The notes beneath the pieces were generated by a model that saw nothing but the letters and a program-made list of their open reading frames with translations, was not told the origin of the DNA and ran no database searches. Both the position numbers and the translations under genes were made by a program. Shown one piece after another: positions 24,669-33,573 of a stretch of DNA of 64,000 nucleotides; the first letter of the stretch is position 1, and the number at the start of each line of letters is the position of its first letter. Source of the DNA: Sphingobacterium sp. SRCM116780 (GTDB lineage Bacteria; Bacteroidota; Bacteroidia; Sphingobacteriales; Sphingobacteriaceae). The DNA is taken from positions 930,001-994,000 of the forward strand of contig NZ_CP090446.1 in NCBI RefSeq assembly GCF_021442025.1. The letters are read 5' to 3'.

Positions 24669-24692
24669 TAGCTTTGTTTTTTAAATGAAATT

Positions 24693-25256
24693 ATGGCTAG
24701 AAAAATTGTAGTGGCAATAACTGGGGCAAGTGGTTCCATATATGCAAAGGTTCTACTGAATCGACTGATAGAATTAAAAGATCAGATCAGTGAAGTTGGT
24801 ATCGTGATGTCTGATAATGCCAAGGATGTGTGGCAAGAAGAGTTGCAAAATCAGGCTTATAATAATTTCCCTTTTCAATTTTATAGTAAGAATGATTTTT
24901 TTGCTCCATTTGCGTCTGGGTCTGCTCGCTATGATACGATGATTATTTGTCCGTGTTCTATGGGTACGCTAGCGCGTATTGCGCATGGTATTTCTTCGGA
25001 TTTAACAACTCGGGCAGCAGATGTGATCTTGAAAGAAAGAAGGAAATTAATTCTTGTGACAAGAGAAACGCCTTTAAGTCTTGTGCATATACAAAATATG
25101 AAGCTCATTACAGAGGCTGGGGGGATTATATGTCCTGCATCTCCATCATTTTATAGTTTGCCAAAGACTTTTGATGAGCTGGCTGGAACGGTTGTCGATC
25201 GTGTATTAAGTTTAGCAGGTTTTGATTTTGATCATTATCAATGGGGCAAAGAATGA
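24693..25256 (+). CDS. ubiX: Flavin prenyltransferase UbiX
   Basis: 187 residues. KIVVAITGASGSIYAKVLL is the FMN-binding start; CPCSMGTLARIAHGISSDL and TRETPLSLVHIQNM are the conserved later motifs. It prenylates FMN to make the UbiD cofactor. No ubiD gene is nearby. The ATG at 24693 follows a strong terminator hairpin by 25 bp, so its own promoter or antitermination is required. Name based on motif order; family members are often called UbiX/Pad1. Confidence 0.93.
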   Translation: MARKIVVAITGASGSIYAKVLLNRLIELKDQISEVGIVMSDNAKDVWQEELQNQAYNNFPFQFYSKNDFFAPFASGSARYDTMIICPCSMGTLARIAHGISSDLTTRAADVILKERRKLILVTRETPLSLVHIQNMKLITEAGGIICPASPSFYSLPKTFDELAGTVVDRVLSLAGFDFDHYQWGKE

Positions 25257-25327
25257 ACAATACAGACATGAATATTTTCTAAAATTCAATAAAGAATCGA
25301 TACTATTTTGTAACTTTGTTTTTTGAA

Positions 25328-25489
25328 ATGAAGCAGTCTAAAGCTACACGTGTTAAAAATTGCCCTTCCTCTAATATTCAAAGAGAAAACTTGTTATTTT
25401 TATGGAATGCCTGTAAAGGAAAGATGACGTTATGCCCTAAAATTGCAACTCATTATTACTATTCAAATCCCATAATTTCAACTTCTTAA
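25328..25489 (+). CDS. Possible small ORF upstream of dihydroorotase-like gene
   Basis: 53 codons, ATG at 25328, stop four bases before the next start. A TAACTTTG box (25311-25318) lies 9 bp upstream. The product (MKQSKATRVKNCPSSNIQRE onward) is Cys/Ser-rich with no known domain. It could be a chance frame; included because of its tight spacing and promoter-like box. Confidence 0.2.
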   Translation: MKQSKATRVKNCPSSNIQRENLLFLWNACKGKMTLCPKIATHYYYSNPIISTS

Positions 25490-25493
25490 GCAT

Positions 25494-26759
25494 ATGAAAA
25501 GCGTATTAATTACTTCAGTAAAAGTGGTTTTGCCAGGAAATGAATTTGACCAACAGGTGGTTGATGTATTCATTGAAAAAGGAAAAATTTCAAAAATTGC
25601 AAAATCCATTGAAGTCGCTGATAAAAACATAGAAATAGTAGACGGTTCCGGAAATATTCTTTCTGGCGGTTTTTTTGATTTAAATGCCAATTTTGGCGAA
25701 CCTGGATTAGAAACGAAAGAAGATATTGCTTCGGGATCAGCAACAGCAGCAGCGGGCGGTTATACTGCAGTAGCGGTTATGCCCAATACGGAGCCAGCTA
25801 TTCAAAGTCGTGCAGAAGTAGCGTTAATTGTGAATACAGCAAAAGGCAATTTGGTTGATGTTTTACCTATTGGTGCTGTGAGCAAAAAACGAGAGGGTAG
25901 TGATATGGCAGAGTTGTATGATATGAAACAGACGGGTGCTATTGCTTTTAGTGATGGCAATCGAAGTATTCAGCAGGCTGGACTGATGAGCCGAGCTTTA
26001 TTGTATGCGCGAGGATTTGGAGGTTTGATCATAGCTCATGCTGAAGATGCTTCCATGGCAGGTGGAAATAAAATGAATGAAGGAATTATGAGTACTTATT
26101 TGGGTATGAAGGGTATTCCCAATCTAGCAGAATCTTTGATGGTTTCTCGCGATTTGTACCTCGCTGAATATACAGAAGCTCCTATTCACTTTACTTCCAT
26201 TAGTACGGTAGAGGCTGTTGACTTAATTAAAAAAGCGAAGTCAAAAGGAATTCGTGTGACTTGTGACGTAGCCGCGCATCAATTGGTATTTACAGATGAT
26301 GATGTAGTTGGATTTGATAGCAATTATAAAGTAAATCCACCATTGCGTACCAAAAATGATGCAAAAGCGTTAATAAAAGGATTAAAAGATGGCGTGATTG
26401 ATGCCGTGGTATCACAACATACGCCACATGAAATTGAATTTAAAGATGTGGAGTTTCACATTGCAAAAAATGGTATTATTGGTTTACAAACCGTATTACC
26501 GTTGTTGATTAAAGCGGGATTGAATGAAACGCAAATCGTAGAGAAATTAGTTGTAAATCCGCGTCAGATTGTGGGATTGCAAGTTCCTAAAATCGAAGAA
26601 GGTGAACTAGCGAATTTAGTTGTATTTAATTTGGCTGAAACTTGGAGATTCGATCAACAATCAAATAAATCTAAATCAAGAAATAGTCCGTTGTTTGGAG
26701 AAGAGTTGAAAGGTAAAGTTAAATTAGTGATCAATAATGGTCAAATCATAAAAAATTAA
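25494..26759 (+). CDS. Dihydroorotase-like protein lacking catalytic residues
   Basis: 421 residues, the right size for class I dihydroorotase, with the amidohydrolase fold evident: GGFFDLN near residue 62, GGYTAVAVMPNTEPA, AHAEDASMAGG, HFTSISTVEAV, NPRQIVGL. However, the metal-binding HxH of active enzymes is N64-A65-N66, the substrate arginine of REPG is G68, and the catalytic Asp of DHAPH is Q308 (SQHTPHE). It should not be an active dihydroorotase. By analogy with inactive PyrC-type subunits it may be a structural partner of aspartate transcarbamoylase, or may have a new role. First gene of a close-packed run to 31314. Confidence 0.85.
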   Translation: MKSVLITSVKVVLPGNEFDQQVVDVFIEKGKISKIAKSIEVADKNIEIVDGSGNILSGGFFDLNANFGEPGLETKEDIASGSATAAAGGYTAVAVMPNTEPAIQSRAEVALIVNTAKGNLVDVLPIGAVSKKREGSDMAELYDMKQTGAIAFSDGNRSIQQAGLMSRALLYARGFGGLIIAHAEDASMAGGNKMNEGIMSTYLGMKGIPNLAESLMVSRDLYLAEYTEAPIHFTSISTVEAVDLIKKAKSKGIRVTCDVAAHQLVFTDDDVVGFDSNYKVNPPLRTKNDAKALIKGLKDGVIDAVVSQHTPHEIEFKDVEFHIAKNGIIGLQTVLPLLIKAGLNETQIVEKLVVNPRQIVGLQVPKIEEGELANLVVFNLAETWRFDQQSNKSKSRNSPLFGEELKGKVKLVINNGQIIKN

Positions 26760-26762
26760 AGG

Positions 26763-27437
26763 ATGGAAGCGAATATTAAATCAGCTGTTGCAGCAGGTAT
26801 CAGTACATATGGTAGAGTAGATAACATCGATACAAAAACAGCGTTTTTAGCGAGAGTTGAAACTGTTTTTGATACCGACGGAAAATACATTGATAAATTA
26901 GCTTTATTAGATGAAGCATTTGATGACTATCCACTATTTGATGAATTAAGAGAAGTATATGTCGATTTATTATTGATGAATTTTTTCTCTACAGATGTTC
27001 AAAAATTAGAAGAAGATTATCTAGATTCTGAGGAATGGGAAAAAATTGAAGATGAGACGATCGATCGTGGTACAGAATTGTTAAATATATTTTTGTATTT
27101 ACGTGAGTGTAAGGATGATGAAATTGAACCAGACTTGGACGATTATTTAAAAGAATTCTTGTTGGTTGACGAAGATGAATTTCAAGATGAGCATGAGATT
27201 TATGAAGATATTATTGCTAACCAGATTCTAGTAGAAAGTACCTTTGCCGAAATTGCAAAAACAGCAAAAACAATTCAACCAGGCACAGAAGTATATGAAT
27301 TGTTCTATGCTATCTTAAGTTTCTTCAGTGAGATTAATCCGAATGAGGCACAATTTGCTGAATATGAGTCTCAAAGTGGAAATAAAGCTTTTGATGCAGC
27401 AATTTATCAGATCATCGTTAACTTTTACAAAGGATAA
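26763..27437 (+). CDS. Conserved acidic hypothetical protein
   Basis: 224 residues, strongly acidic (long Asp/Glu-rich segments such as LDSEEWEKIEDETIDRG and EPDLDDYLKEF). No signal peptide or membrane segment; probably helical and cytosolic. No family recognised. It starts 3 bp after the dihydroorotase-like stop and its own stop overlaps the next start by one base, so it is clearly part of the operon. Confidence 0.65.
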   Translation: MEANIKSAVAAGISTYGRVDNIDTKTAFLARVETVFDTDGKYIDKLALLDEAFDDYPLFDELREVYVDLLLMNFFSTDVQKLEEDYLDSEEWEKIEDETIDRGTELLNIFLYLRECKDDEIEPDLDDYLKEFLLVDEDEFQDEHEIYEDIIANQILVESTFAEIAKTAKTIQPGTEVYELFYAILSFFSEINPNEAQFAEYESQSGNKAFDAAIYQIIVNFYKG

Positions 27438-28033
27438 TGGAAGTTGGTGTAGATAAAAACAGCAAGATCACGAGTATCCTATATGGTGTTGTATTAGGCG
27501 TAATTTCTTTTGTTTTAGGATTATGTTCCATTTATGTGGTAAGACCACTAGAAGGGTCTTTTTTATTACAATACACCAATCCGTTTTTTAATTTCATTTT
27601 ATTTATTGGGGTTACTGTTGTATTGACTTTTTCTCTACGGAAAAAAATGGGCGGTTTTTGGGATTTTACCAAAGCGTTGAAATGCATCTATATTATGCTT
27701 GTCATCAATCATTTAATTGCTTCTGTAGGTACTTTTTCTTATTTAACGTATGTTGAACCTACGATTCAGGAAGAAAATTTCCATGTCATGATGAATGCTC
27801 GGATTGAAAGTATGGAAAAGAGTACTGAGTTTGCAAATGAAGAAGAGAAGCAGAAAACAATAGATACCAATATTGAACAGATGGAAAAAGATAACGAATC
27901 TGTTGCAACGATGACATTTGGAGCGCGAGTGAAAGGTTTTATCATTACATTGTTACCTTATTTTTTGTTTGCGGTTTTATTGGCAGCTTTGACCAAGAAT
28001 GGTCAAAAGAGTTTGGGTAATCCTGTAGTTTAA
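27437..28033 (+). CDS. DUF4199 membrane protein
   Basis: 198 residues, four membrane segments (about 12-35, 45-62, 74-95 and 163-185), with a charged, coiled-coil-like loop between the third and fourth (VMMNARIESMEKSTEFANEE and following). This plan fits the DUF4199 family, widespread and uncharacterised in Bacteroidota. ATG overlaps the previous stop by one base (TAATGG). Confidence 0.8.
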   Translation: MEVGVDKNSKITSILYGVVLGVISFVLGLCSIYVVRPLEGSFLLQYTNPFFNFILFIGVTVVLTFSLRKKMGGFWDFTKALKCIYIMLVINHLIASVGTFSYLTYVEPTIQEENFHVMMNARIESMEKSTEFANEEEKQKTIDTNIEQMEKDNESVATMTFGARVKGFIITLLPYFLFAVLLAALTKNGQKSLGNPVV

Positions 28034-28134
28034 AAAGAATAAATTAAAAAAAATTAATACAATAAGGTGTTGTCAAGTAGACGATACCTTAATTTGTTTA
28101 TAAAGTGAATAAATTGACAATGATCAACGTACAT

Positions 28135-29085
28135 ATGGATATTTCAGTTGTTGTTCCTCTTTTTAATGAAGAAGAATCTTTGCCAGAGTTGACCTCATGG
28201 ATAAACCGTGTAATGACTAAGCACCAATTTTCTTACGAAATAATTTTAGTGGATGACGGAAGTAAAGATAAATCTTGGGCAGTTATTGAAGAGTTAAAAA
28301 AGAGCAACAATAACATTACGGCAATCAAATTTAGACGTAATTATGGTAAATCGGCGGCGTTAAATGTTGGTTTTGCCGCAGCTCAAGGGGATGCTGTCAT
28401 TACAATGGATGCTGATTTGCAGGACAGTCCTGATGAAATTCCTGAATTGTACGATCGGATTATGAATAAGGGTGCAGATTTAGTTTCTGGATGGAAACAA
28501 AAACGTTATGACCCGATAACAAAGACATTACCTACGAAATTGTTCAATGCCGTGACTCGCGGTATGTCTGGTATTCACAATTTGCATGATTTTAATTGTG
28601 GATTGAAAGCGTATCGTAAAGATGTTGTTAAAAATATTGAGGTTTATGGTGAAATGCATCGTTATATTCCTGTGATCGCTAAATGGGCTGGGTTTACAAA
28701 TATTCAAGAACAAGTTGTACAACACTATCCACGTAAATATGGTACGACTAAATTCGGTGCTGGTCGTTTTGTAAAAGGGTTTTTGGATTTAATGTCTATT
28801 TTCTTTGTTGGAAAATTTGCCAAGCGCCCTATGCACTTTTTTGGTGTTATGGGGGTGATTAGCTTCTTGGTGGGGTTGGTCATCACGTTGTATTTGATCT
28901 GTCATAAATTGATGAGTATTGCTGCAGGAACACCTTTCCGAGATATTACAGATCAACCTTTATTTTTCTTGTCTTTGACAGCAATCATTATTGGTACGCA
29001 ATTGTTCTTGACAGGATTTTTAGCAGAGTTGGTTTCTAGAAATAGTACGGATCGTAATAATTATCAGATCGAGAAAGTAATTTAA
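28135..29085 (+). CDS. Glycosyltransferase family 2, dolichyl-phosphate-mannose-synthase-like
   Basis: 316 residues from ATG 28135 (MDISVVVPLFNEEESLPEL). An in-frame GTG at 28105 and ATG at 28120 are possible but precede the conserved start. GT-A fold: ILVDDGSKDKSW, DADLQDSPDEIPEL (DxD), FNCGLKAYR, and two C-terminal membrane segments (about 240-262 and 275-300). Predicted to move a sugar to a lipid carrier at the cytoplasmic membrane. It lies 8 bp ahead of the GT4 gene. Confidence 0.9.
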   Translation: MDISVVVPLFNEEESLPELTSWINRVMTKHQFSYEIILVDDGSKDKSWAVIEELKKSNNNITAIKFRRNYGKSAALNVGFAAAQGDAVITMDADLQDSPDEIPELYDRIMNKGADLVSGWKQKRYDPITKTLPTKLFNAVTRGMSGIHNLHDFNCGLKAYRKDVVKNIEVYGEMHRYIPVIAKWAGFTNIQEQVVQHYPRKYGTTKFGAGRFVKGFLDLMSIFFVGKFAKRPMHFFGVMGVISFLVGLVITLYLICHKLMSIAAGTPFRDITDQPLFFLSLTAIIIGTQLFLTGFLAELVSRNSTDRNNYQIEKVI

Positions 29086-29093
29086 TAATCGAT

Positions 29094-30221
29094 ATGCGTA
29101 TTGTTATTTTAGGATCTGCCTATCCATTGCGAGGTGGTGGTATTGCTTCTTTCAATGAACGATTGGCTGAGCATTATCAGCAGATGGGACATGAAGTGGA
29201 TATCTATTCGTTTTCGTTGCAGTATCCTAATTTTCTATTCCCTGGTAAATCGCAATATTCGGACGAGCCTGCACCTTTAGGTTTACGAATTTTTTCCAAA
29301 GTAAATTCTGTTAATCCTTTTAATTGGATTCAAGTTGGTTTAGCGCTTAAAAAGGCAAAATATGATTTGTTGATTGTGCGGTTTTGGATGCCTTTTTTTG
29401 GACCATGTTTGGGCACTATTCAACGATTAGTGCGTCAGAATAAGCATACTAAAGTTGTGTGCATTGCAGATAACATTATTCCACATGAGCAAAGAATAGG
29501 AGATAGGCTATTAGCAAAATATTTTTTAAAATCTGTTGATGGCTGTGTGACAATGAGCAAAAGTGTATTGGATGATTTGAAGATCATCAGTCCTCAAGTG
29601 CCAGCAGTCTATACCCCACACCCTTTGTATGATAATTATGGACCTGGAATCAGCCAAGAACAGGCACGCGAACAATTGGCTATTCCAATGACGGAAAAGG
29701 TGGTGCTTTTTTTTGGTTTTATTCGTCAGTACAAAGGTTTGGACATGTTGTTAGAAGCATTGTCAAAATCTGAACTAAGCGATTTAAATGTTAAGTTATT
29801 GCTAGCTGGAGAGTTTTATGGTGATGAAGAGTTTTATCAAGAGTTGATTCAAAAATATAACTTACAAGAACGTATCTATTTGCACACTTCTTTTATTCCG
29901 AATAATGAAGTCGGAAAATATTTTTGTGCTGCTGATGCTGTTATTTTACCTTATCGAACAGCAACACAAAGTGGTATCACACAAGTTGCGTATCACTATG
30001 ATCTTCCTATGATTGTGACCAAAGTCGGAGGACTTCCAGAACTCGTACATGATCAGGTTGTCGGACTTGTTGTAGAACCGGATGTACCTGATATTGCAAA
30101 CGGGATTGTAAGCTTTTATCAAGAAAATAAAAGAGAAATCTTCATCCAAAATATAAAAGAAGAGAAGAAGAAATACAGCTGGGAGACGTTTGGAGATGAA
30201 ATTTTTCGATTAGGACGCTGA
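29094..30221 (+). CDS. Glycosyltransferase family 4 (GT-B)
   Basis: 375 residues. N-terminal GGIASFNERLAEHYQQMGHEV; C-terminal GT1-type nucleotide-sugar domain with VVLFFGFIRQYKGLDMLLEA, LLLAGEFYGDEEFY, and the E-x7-E-like segment (DAVILPYRTATQSGITQVAYH). A retaining glycosyltransferase of the cytosol or inner membrane face; substrate unknown. Eight bp after the GT2 gene, so the two probably act on one glycan or glycolipid. Confidence 0.9.
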   Translation: MRIVILGSAYPLRGGGIASFNERLAEHYQQMGHEVDIYSFSLQYPNFLFPGKSQYSDEPAPLGLRIFSKVNSVNPFNWIQVGLALKKAKYDLLIVRFWMPFFGPCLGTIQRLVRQNKHTKVVCIADNIIPHEQRIGDRLLAKYFLKSVDGCVTMSKSVLDDLKIISPQVPAVYTPHPLYDNYGPGISQEQAREQLAIPMTEKVVLFFGFIRQYKGLDMLLEALSKSELSDLNVKLLLAGEFYGDEEFYQELIQKYNLQERIYLHTSFIPNNEVGKYFCAADAVILPYRTATQSGITQVAYHYDLPMIVTKVGGLPELVHDQVVGLVVEPDVPDIANGIVSFYQENKREIFIQNIKEEKKKYSWETFGDEIFRLGR

Positions 30222-30280
30222 TTTTTAAATCTAAAAATTAGTATATTTGAATAGAAGCAATCCTATAATTAGAAGAAAAA

Positions 30281-30553
30281 TTGGTAGCATTTACACAAGG
30301 TAATATCGATAAGATTGAAGAACTTTTTAAAGATCAGGGTTATAAAGTCCGATATGAAAAAGGAACATTCAAGACAGGAGCATGTATGTTGCAAAACTCA
30401 CATGTAGTGGTTGTCAATAAGTTTTCTAATCTAGAAATGAAAATTCAATCCTTGATTAGTATTCTGAATGAAATTGAAGTAGATGAGTCTCTTATTAAGG
30501 AGAAACATCTGACTATATATGCACAAATTACTAAATTAAAATCTGTAAGTTGA
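30281..30553 (+). CDS. Conserved small hypothetical protein
   Basis: 90 residues starting with TTG (30281, product begins MVAFTQGNIDKIEELF). Alpha/beta, no Cys cluster and no signal. GACMLQNSHVVVVNKFSN and SILNEIEVDESLI look like a compact conserved core. Stop and next start overlap as TTGA, pointing to translational coupling with the metallo-hydrolase. Function unknown. Confidence 0.6.
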   Translation: MVAFTQGNIDKIEELFKDQGYKVRYEKGTFKTGACMLQNSHVVVVNKFSNLEMKIQSLISILNEIEVDESLIKEKHLTIYAQITKLKSVS

Positions 30554-31314
30554 AAATCAAGTTTTTAGGAACGGGAACTTCGCAGGGTGTACCTGTTATA
30601 GCTTGTCAATGCATTGTTTGTCGATCAAACAGTCATTTTGATAAACGGTTGCGTTCTTCTATATTGATCAGCTATGATGATAAAAATATTATTGTAGATA
30701 CAGGTCCTGATTTTCGATATCAAATGTTGAGGGAACAGGTCATGCATCTGGATGCGGTCTTGATGACACATGCGCATAAAGATCATATTGCTGGTTTGGA
30801 TGATGTGAGAGCGTTTAATTTTAAACAACAATCCTCTATTGACATTTTTGGTACAAAAGAACTCCATGATGCTTTAAAAAGAGAATTCTATTATGCTTTC
30901 TCCAGTACTAAATATCCAGGAATACCACAATTGGAATTAGTTGAAATTGAACCTTTACAATCCTTTAGTTTATTTGGTAAAGAAATTCTTCCATTGGAGG
31001 TCATGCATCATAATATGCCAGTTTTAGGTTTTCGTATAGATGATTTTGCCTATATCACAGATGCAAAAACTTTTTCAACAGATACAAAGGAAAAATTAAC
31101 TGGCCTAAAAGTGTTAGTTATTAATGCGTTGCAAAAAGAAAGTCATATCTCCCATATGAATTTAGATGAAGCAATTTCATTTGCTCGGGAAATAGGAGCA
31201 GAGCAAACATATTTGACCCATATCGGTCACCGAATGGGATTACATGCTCTTGTTTCGTCTGAACTACCAGAGCAAATTGCATTAGCTTATGATCAATTAG
31301 AAATTTACCTTTAA
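30550..31314 (+). CDS. MBL-fold metallo-hydrolase (PhnP-like)
   Basis: 254 residues, TTG start in the TTGA overlap. N-terminus KFLGTGTSQGVPVIACQC...C resembles PhnP and related phosphodiesterases with a Cys pair; VDTGPDFRYQML, the metal site THAHKDHIAGLDD (HxHxDH), and late HHNMPVLGFR and THIGHRMG histidines. It likely hydrolyses a phosphodiester, possibly a cyclic phosphate. Last gene of the run from 25494. Confidence 0.88.
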   Translation: MKIKFLGTGTSQGVPVIACQCIVCRSNSHFDKRLRSSILISYDDKNIIVDTGPDFRYQMLREQVMHLDAVLMTHAHKDHIAGLDDVRAFNFKQQSSIDIFGTKELHDALKREFYYAFSSTKYPGIPQLELVEIEPLQSFSLFGKEILPLEVMHHNMPVLGFRIDDFAYITDAKTFSTDTKEKLTGLKVLVINALQKESHISHMNLDEAISFAREIGAEQTYLTHIGHRMGLHALVSSELPEQIALAYDQLEIYL

Positions 31315-31397
31315 TTTATTTCGCGAACAATATTAGCTTTTGTATGTTATATCATTAGTGTTATATACATGAATTGAATAACAAAAATTTAATATTT

Positions 31398-31550
31398 ATG
31401 GGAAATTTATTATACATCATCGCTGTAATATTGGTTATTATTTGGGCGATTAGTTTTCTAGGAAATTTTTATACGGGAGGAATTATCCACATTTTATTAG
31501 TAATTGCTATAATTGTAGTTTTATTACGTGTAATACGGGGTAACGCTTAA
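31398..31550 (+). CDS. lmo0937-family small membrane protein
   Basis: 50 residues: MGNLLYIIAVILVIIWAISF, a short GNFYTGGIIH turn, then a second hydrophobic segment ending VLLRVIRGNA. Two helices with this turn match the small lmo0937-type membrane proteins of Bacteroidota and Firmicutes. The stop TAA shares TTAA with the oppositely oriented ispD stop (31547-31550). Confidence 0.75.
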   Translation: MGNLLYIIAVILVIIWAISFLGNFYTGGIIHILLVIAIIVVLLRVIRGNA

Positions 31551-32245
31551 TATTTTAGTTTTTTTAAATAAAACTGGGCAATTTCGATGTCTTCTGGATA
31601 GGTTATTTTGATATTGGTATAATGACCTTGAACAATTTCAATGAAATTGCCCAATTTTTCAACTACAGAAGCATCATCTGTAAATGTGACCTCTTCTTCT
31701 TGTTGGTAAGCTCGTTCCAATAAGCTTGCTTCAAAAATTTGAGGTGTTTGCACAAGCCAAACAATATTGCGATCTATAGCTTCGCTTTTATTTGCTGTTG
31801 TTAACCGAACAGAGTCTGTACTTTGTTTAGCCACAACAACAGCTTTTCCTTCTTTTACTTTTTCAAATGCAGCATCTATTGTTTCGATTGCTATCAAAGG
31901 TCTGGCGGCATCATGTACCGCAATAGCACAATGATCTGATTGGAGCTGGAGGTTTTTGATATATGCAATTCCTTTTTTTACTGTTTGGAATCTACTGCTA
32001 CCGCCATAAGTAATAGCATGCGGAATATGAAATTGATATTCTTGACATAATGATTCCCAAAACCCCTCCATTTCAGGATGGAGGGCTACGATAATCTGAG
32101 GTTGTGTTTTACTTGCATAAAATTGTTCAATCGTATGCATTAAAACAGGTTTATTATGCAAGAGTAGGTATTGCTTAGGCAAATCAGACTGCATACGACT
32201 TCCCTTACCAGCTGCTACTATTAAAACAAAATTTTGATCCATCAT
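31547..32245 (-). CDS. ispD: 2-C-methyl-D-erythritol 4-phosphate cytidylyltransferase
   Basis: 232 residues, normal length. VLIVAAGKGSRMQSDLPKQY is the nucleotidyltransferase signature; VHDAARPLI and TDDASVVEKLG follow in the IspD order. It makes CDP-methylerythritol in the MEP isoprenoid pathway, cytosolic. MM at the start leaves one residue of doubt. Downstream of queA on the same strand (86 bp apart) and convergent with the small membrane gene. Confidence 0.94.
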   Translation of the reverse strand: MMDQNFVLIVAAGKGSRMQSDLPKQYLLLHNKPVLMHTIEQFYASKTQPQIIVALHPEMEGFWESLCQEYQFHIPHAITYGGSSRFQTVKKGIAYIKNLQLQSDHCAIAVHDAARPLIAIETIDAAFEKVKEGKAVVVAKQSTDSVRLTTANKSEAIDRNIVWLVQTPQIFEASLLERAYQQEEEVTFTDDASVVEKLGNFIEIVQGHYTNIKITYPEDIEIAQFYLKKLKY

Positions 32246-32331
32246 GATATATCATATACTAAATAATTGGTTGAAAACAAAAAACGTGGATAAATGTAAC
32301 ACTTATCCACGTTTATATTTTATAACGTTGA

Positions 32332-33381
32332 TTAGATAATCAACATAGCATCACCATAGCTGTAGAATCTGTATTTTTCTTTAACAGCTTGCTCATATGC
32401 ATTCATAACATGTTCGTAACCACCAAATGCTGCAATCATTACCAGCAATGTAGATTCTGGTGTGTGAAAGTTCGTGATCATTGAGTTTGCAATACTGAAA
32501 TCATATGGAGGGTAAATAAATTTACTAGTCCAATCGTTAGCAGCTTTCAAATGACGATCTGCTGAAACAGAAGATTCGATAGCACGCATGGAAGTAGTTC
32601 CAACAGCACAAATTCTTCTTTTCGCATCAATACCTTTGTTGACAATTTTAGCAGCTTCATCTGTGATAATGAATTGCTCAGAATCCATTTTGTGTTTTGT
32701 CAAATCTTCTACTTCAACGGTTCTGAATGTTCCTAAACCTACATGCAAAGTTACTTCTGCAAAATCAACTCCTTTTAGTTCTAAACGTTTCATCAGTTCG
32801 CGAGAGAAGTGAAGACCTGCAGTTGGAGCTGCTACGGCACCTTCATTTTTCGCATAGATCGTTTGGTAGCGAAATTTGTCTTCAGGAGTAGCCTTACGTT
32901 TAATGTATTTTGGAAGAGGTGTTTCCCCTAAGATCTCAATATTACGACGGAATTCTTCATCTGTACCGTCAAATAAGAAACGGATAGTACGTCCTCGAGA
33001 AGTTGTGTTATCGACAACTTCAGCGACTAGTAGATCATCATCTCCAAAGTAAAGTTTATTTCCTACACGAATTTTACGAGCTGGATCAACTAAAACATCC
33101 CATAAACGAAGTTCTTTGTTTAATTCACGTAATAAGAAAACTTCGATAGTAGCGCCAGTTTTTTCTTTATTACCATATAAACGTGCTGGGAAAACTTTTG
33201 TATTGTTTAAAATCATGACATCTTTGTCATCAAAATAATCTAATACATCTTTAAAAATTTTATGCTCAATTTTACCAGTATCACGGTGTAAAACCATTAA
33301 GCGTGACTCATCACGATTTTCTGTTGGTTCAGACGCCAAGAGAGACTCTGGTAAGTTGAATTTAAATTGAGATAACTTCAT
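32332..33381 (-). CDS. queA: S-adenosylmethionine:tRNA ribosyltransferase-isomerase
   Basis: 349 residues, full length. Starts [63 protein letters not shown] and [17 protein letters not shown] are all in the QueA order. It transfers ribosyl from SAM to preQ1-modified tRNA to form epoxyqueuosine. queE, another gene of the pathway, lies far off at 60611. No preQ1 riboswitch is visible ahead of it. Confidence 0.96.
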   Translation of the reverse strand: MKLSQFKFNLPESLLASEPTENRDESRLMVLHRDTGKIEHKIFKDVLDYFDDKDVMILNNTKVFPARLYGNKEKTGATIEVFLLRELNKELRLWDVLVDPARKIRVGNKLYFGDDDLLVAEVVDNTTSRGRTIRFLFDGTDEEFRRNIEILGETPLPKYIKRKATPEDKFRYQTIYAKNEGAVAAPTAGLHFSRELMKRLELKGVDFAEVTLHVGLGTFRTVEVEDLTKHKMDSEQFIITDEAAKIVNKGIDAKRRICAVGTTSMRAIESSVSADRHLKAANDWTSKFIYPPYDFSIANSMITNFHTPESTLLVMIAAFGGYEHVMNAYEQAVKEKYRFYSYGDAMLII

Positions 33382-33573
33382 CTTTAATATTGATATTTTA
33401 AATGATTGCTTTTATATTGATTTAAGCTCCAAATAATGGAATTATAGGAGCATAAATAAGCATACAAAGGTAGTAACTTTTTTAGTTAAAATTGAGTTTA
33501 TTTCAGCATTAAATTGATTAATGAATTGATTTTGACATAAAATCAAAACTAAATTGTATTTTAGAAGCAGAAT

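Noticed and set aside
29946..30149. Minus-strand frames inside glycosyltransferase and other core genes
   Set aside because: Shadow frames with no domain, promoter or start context.
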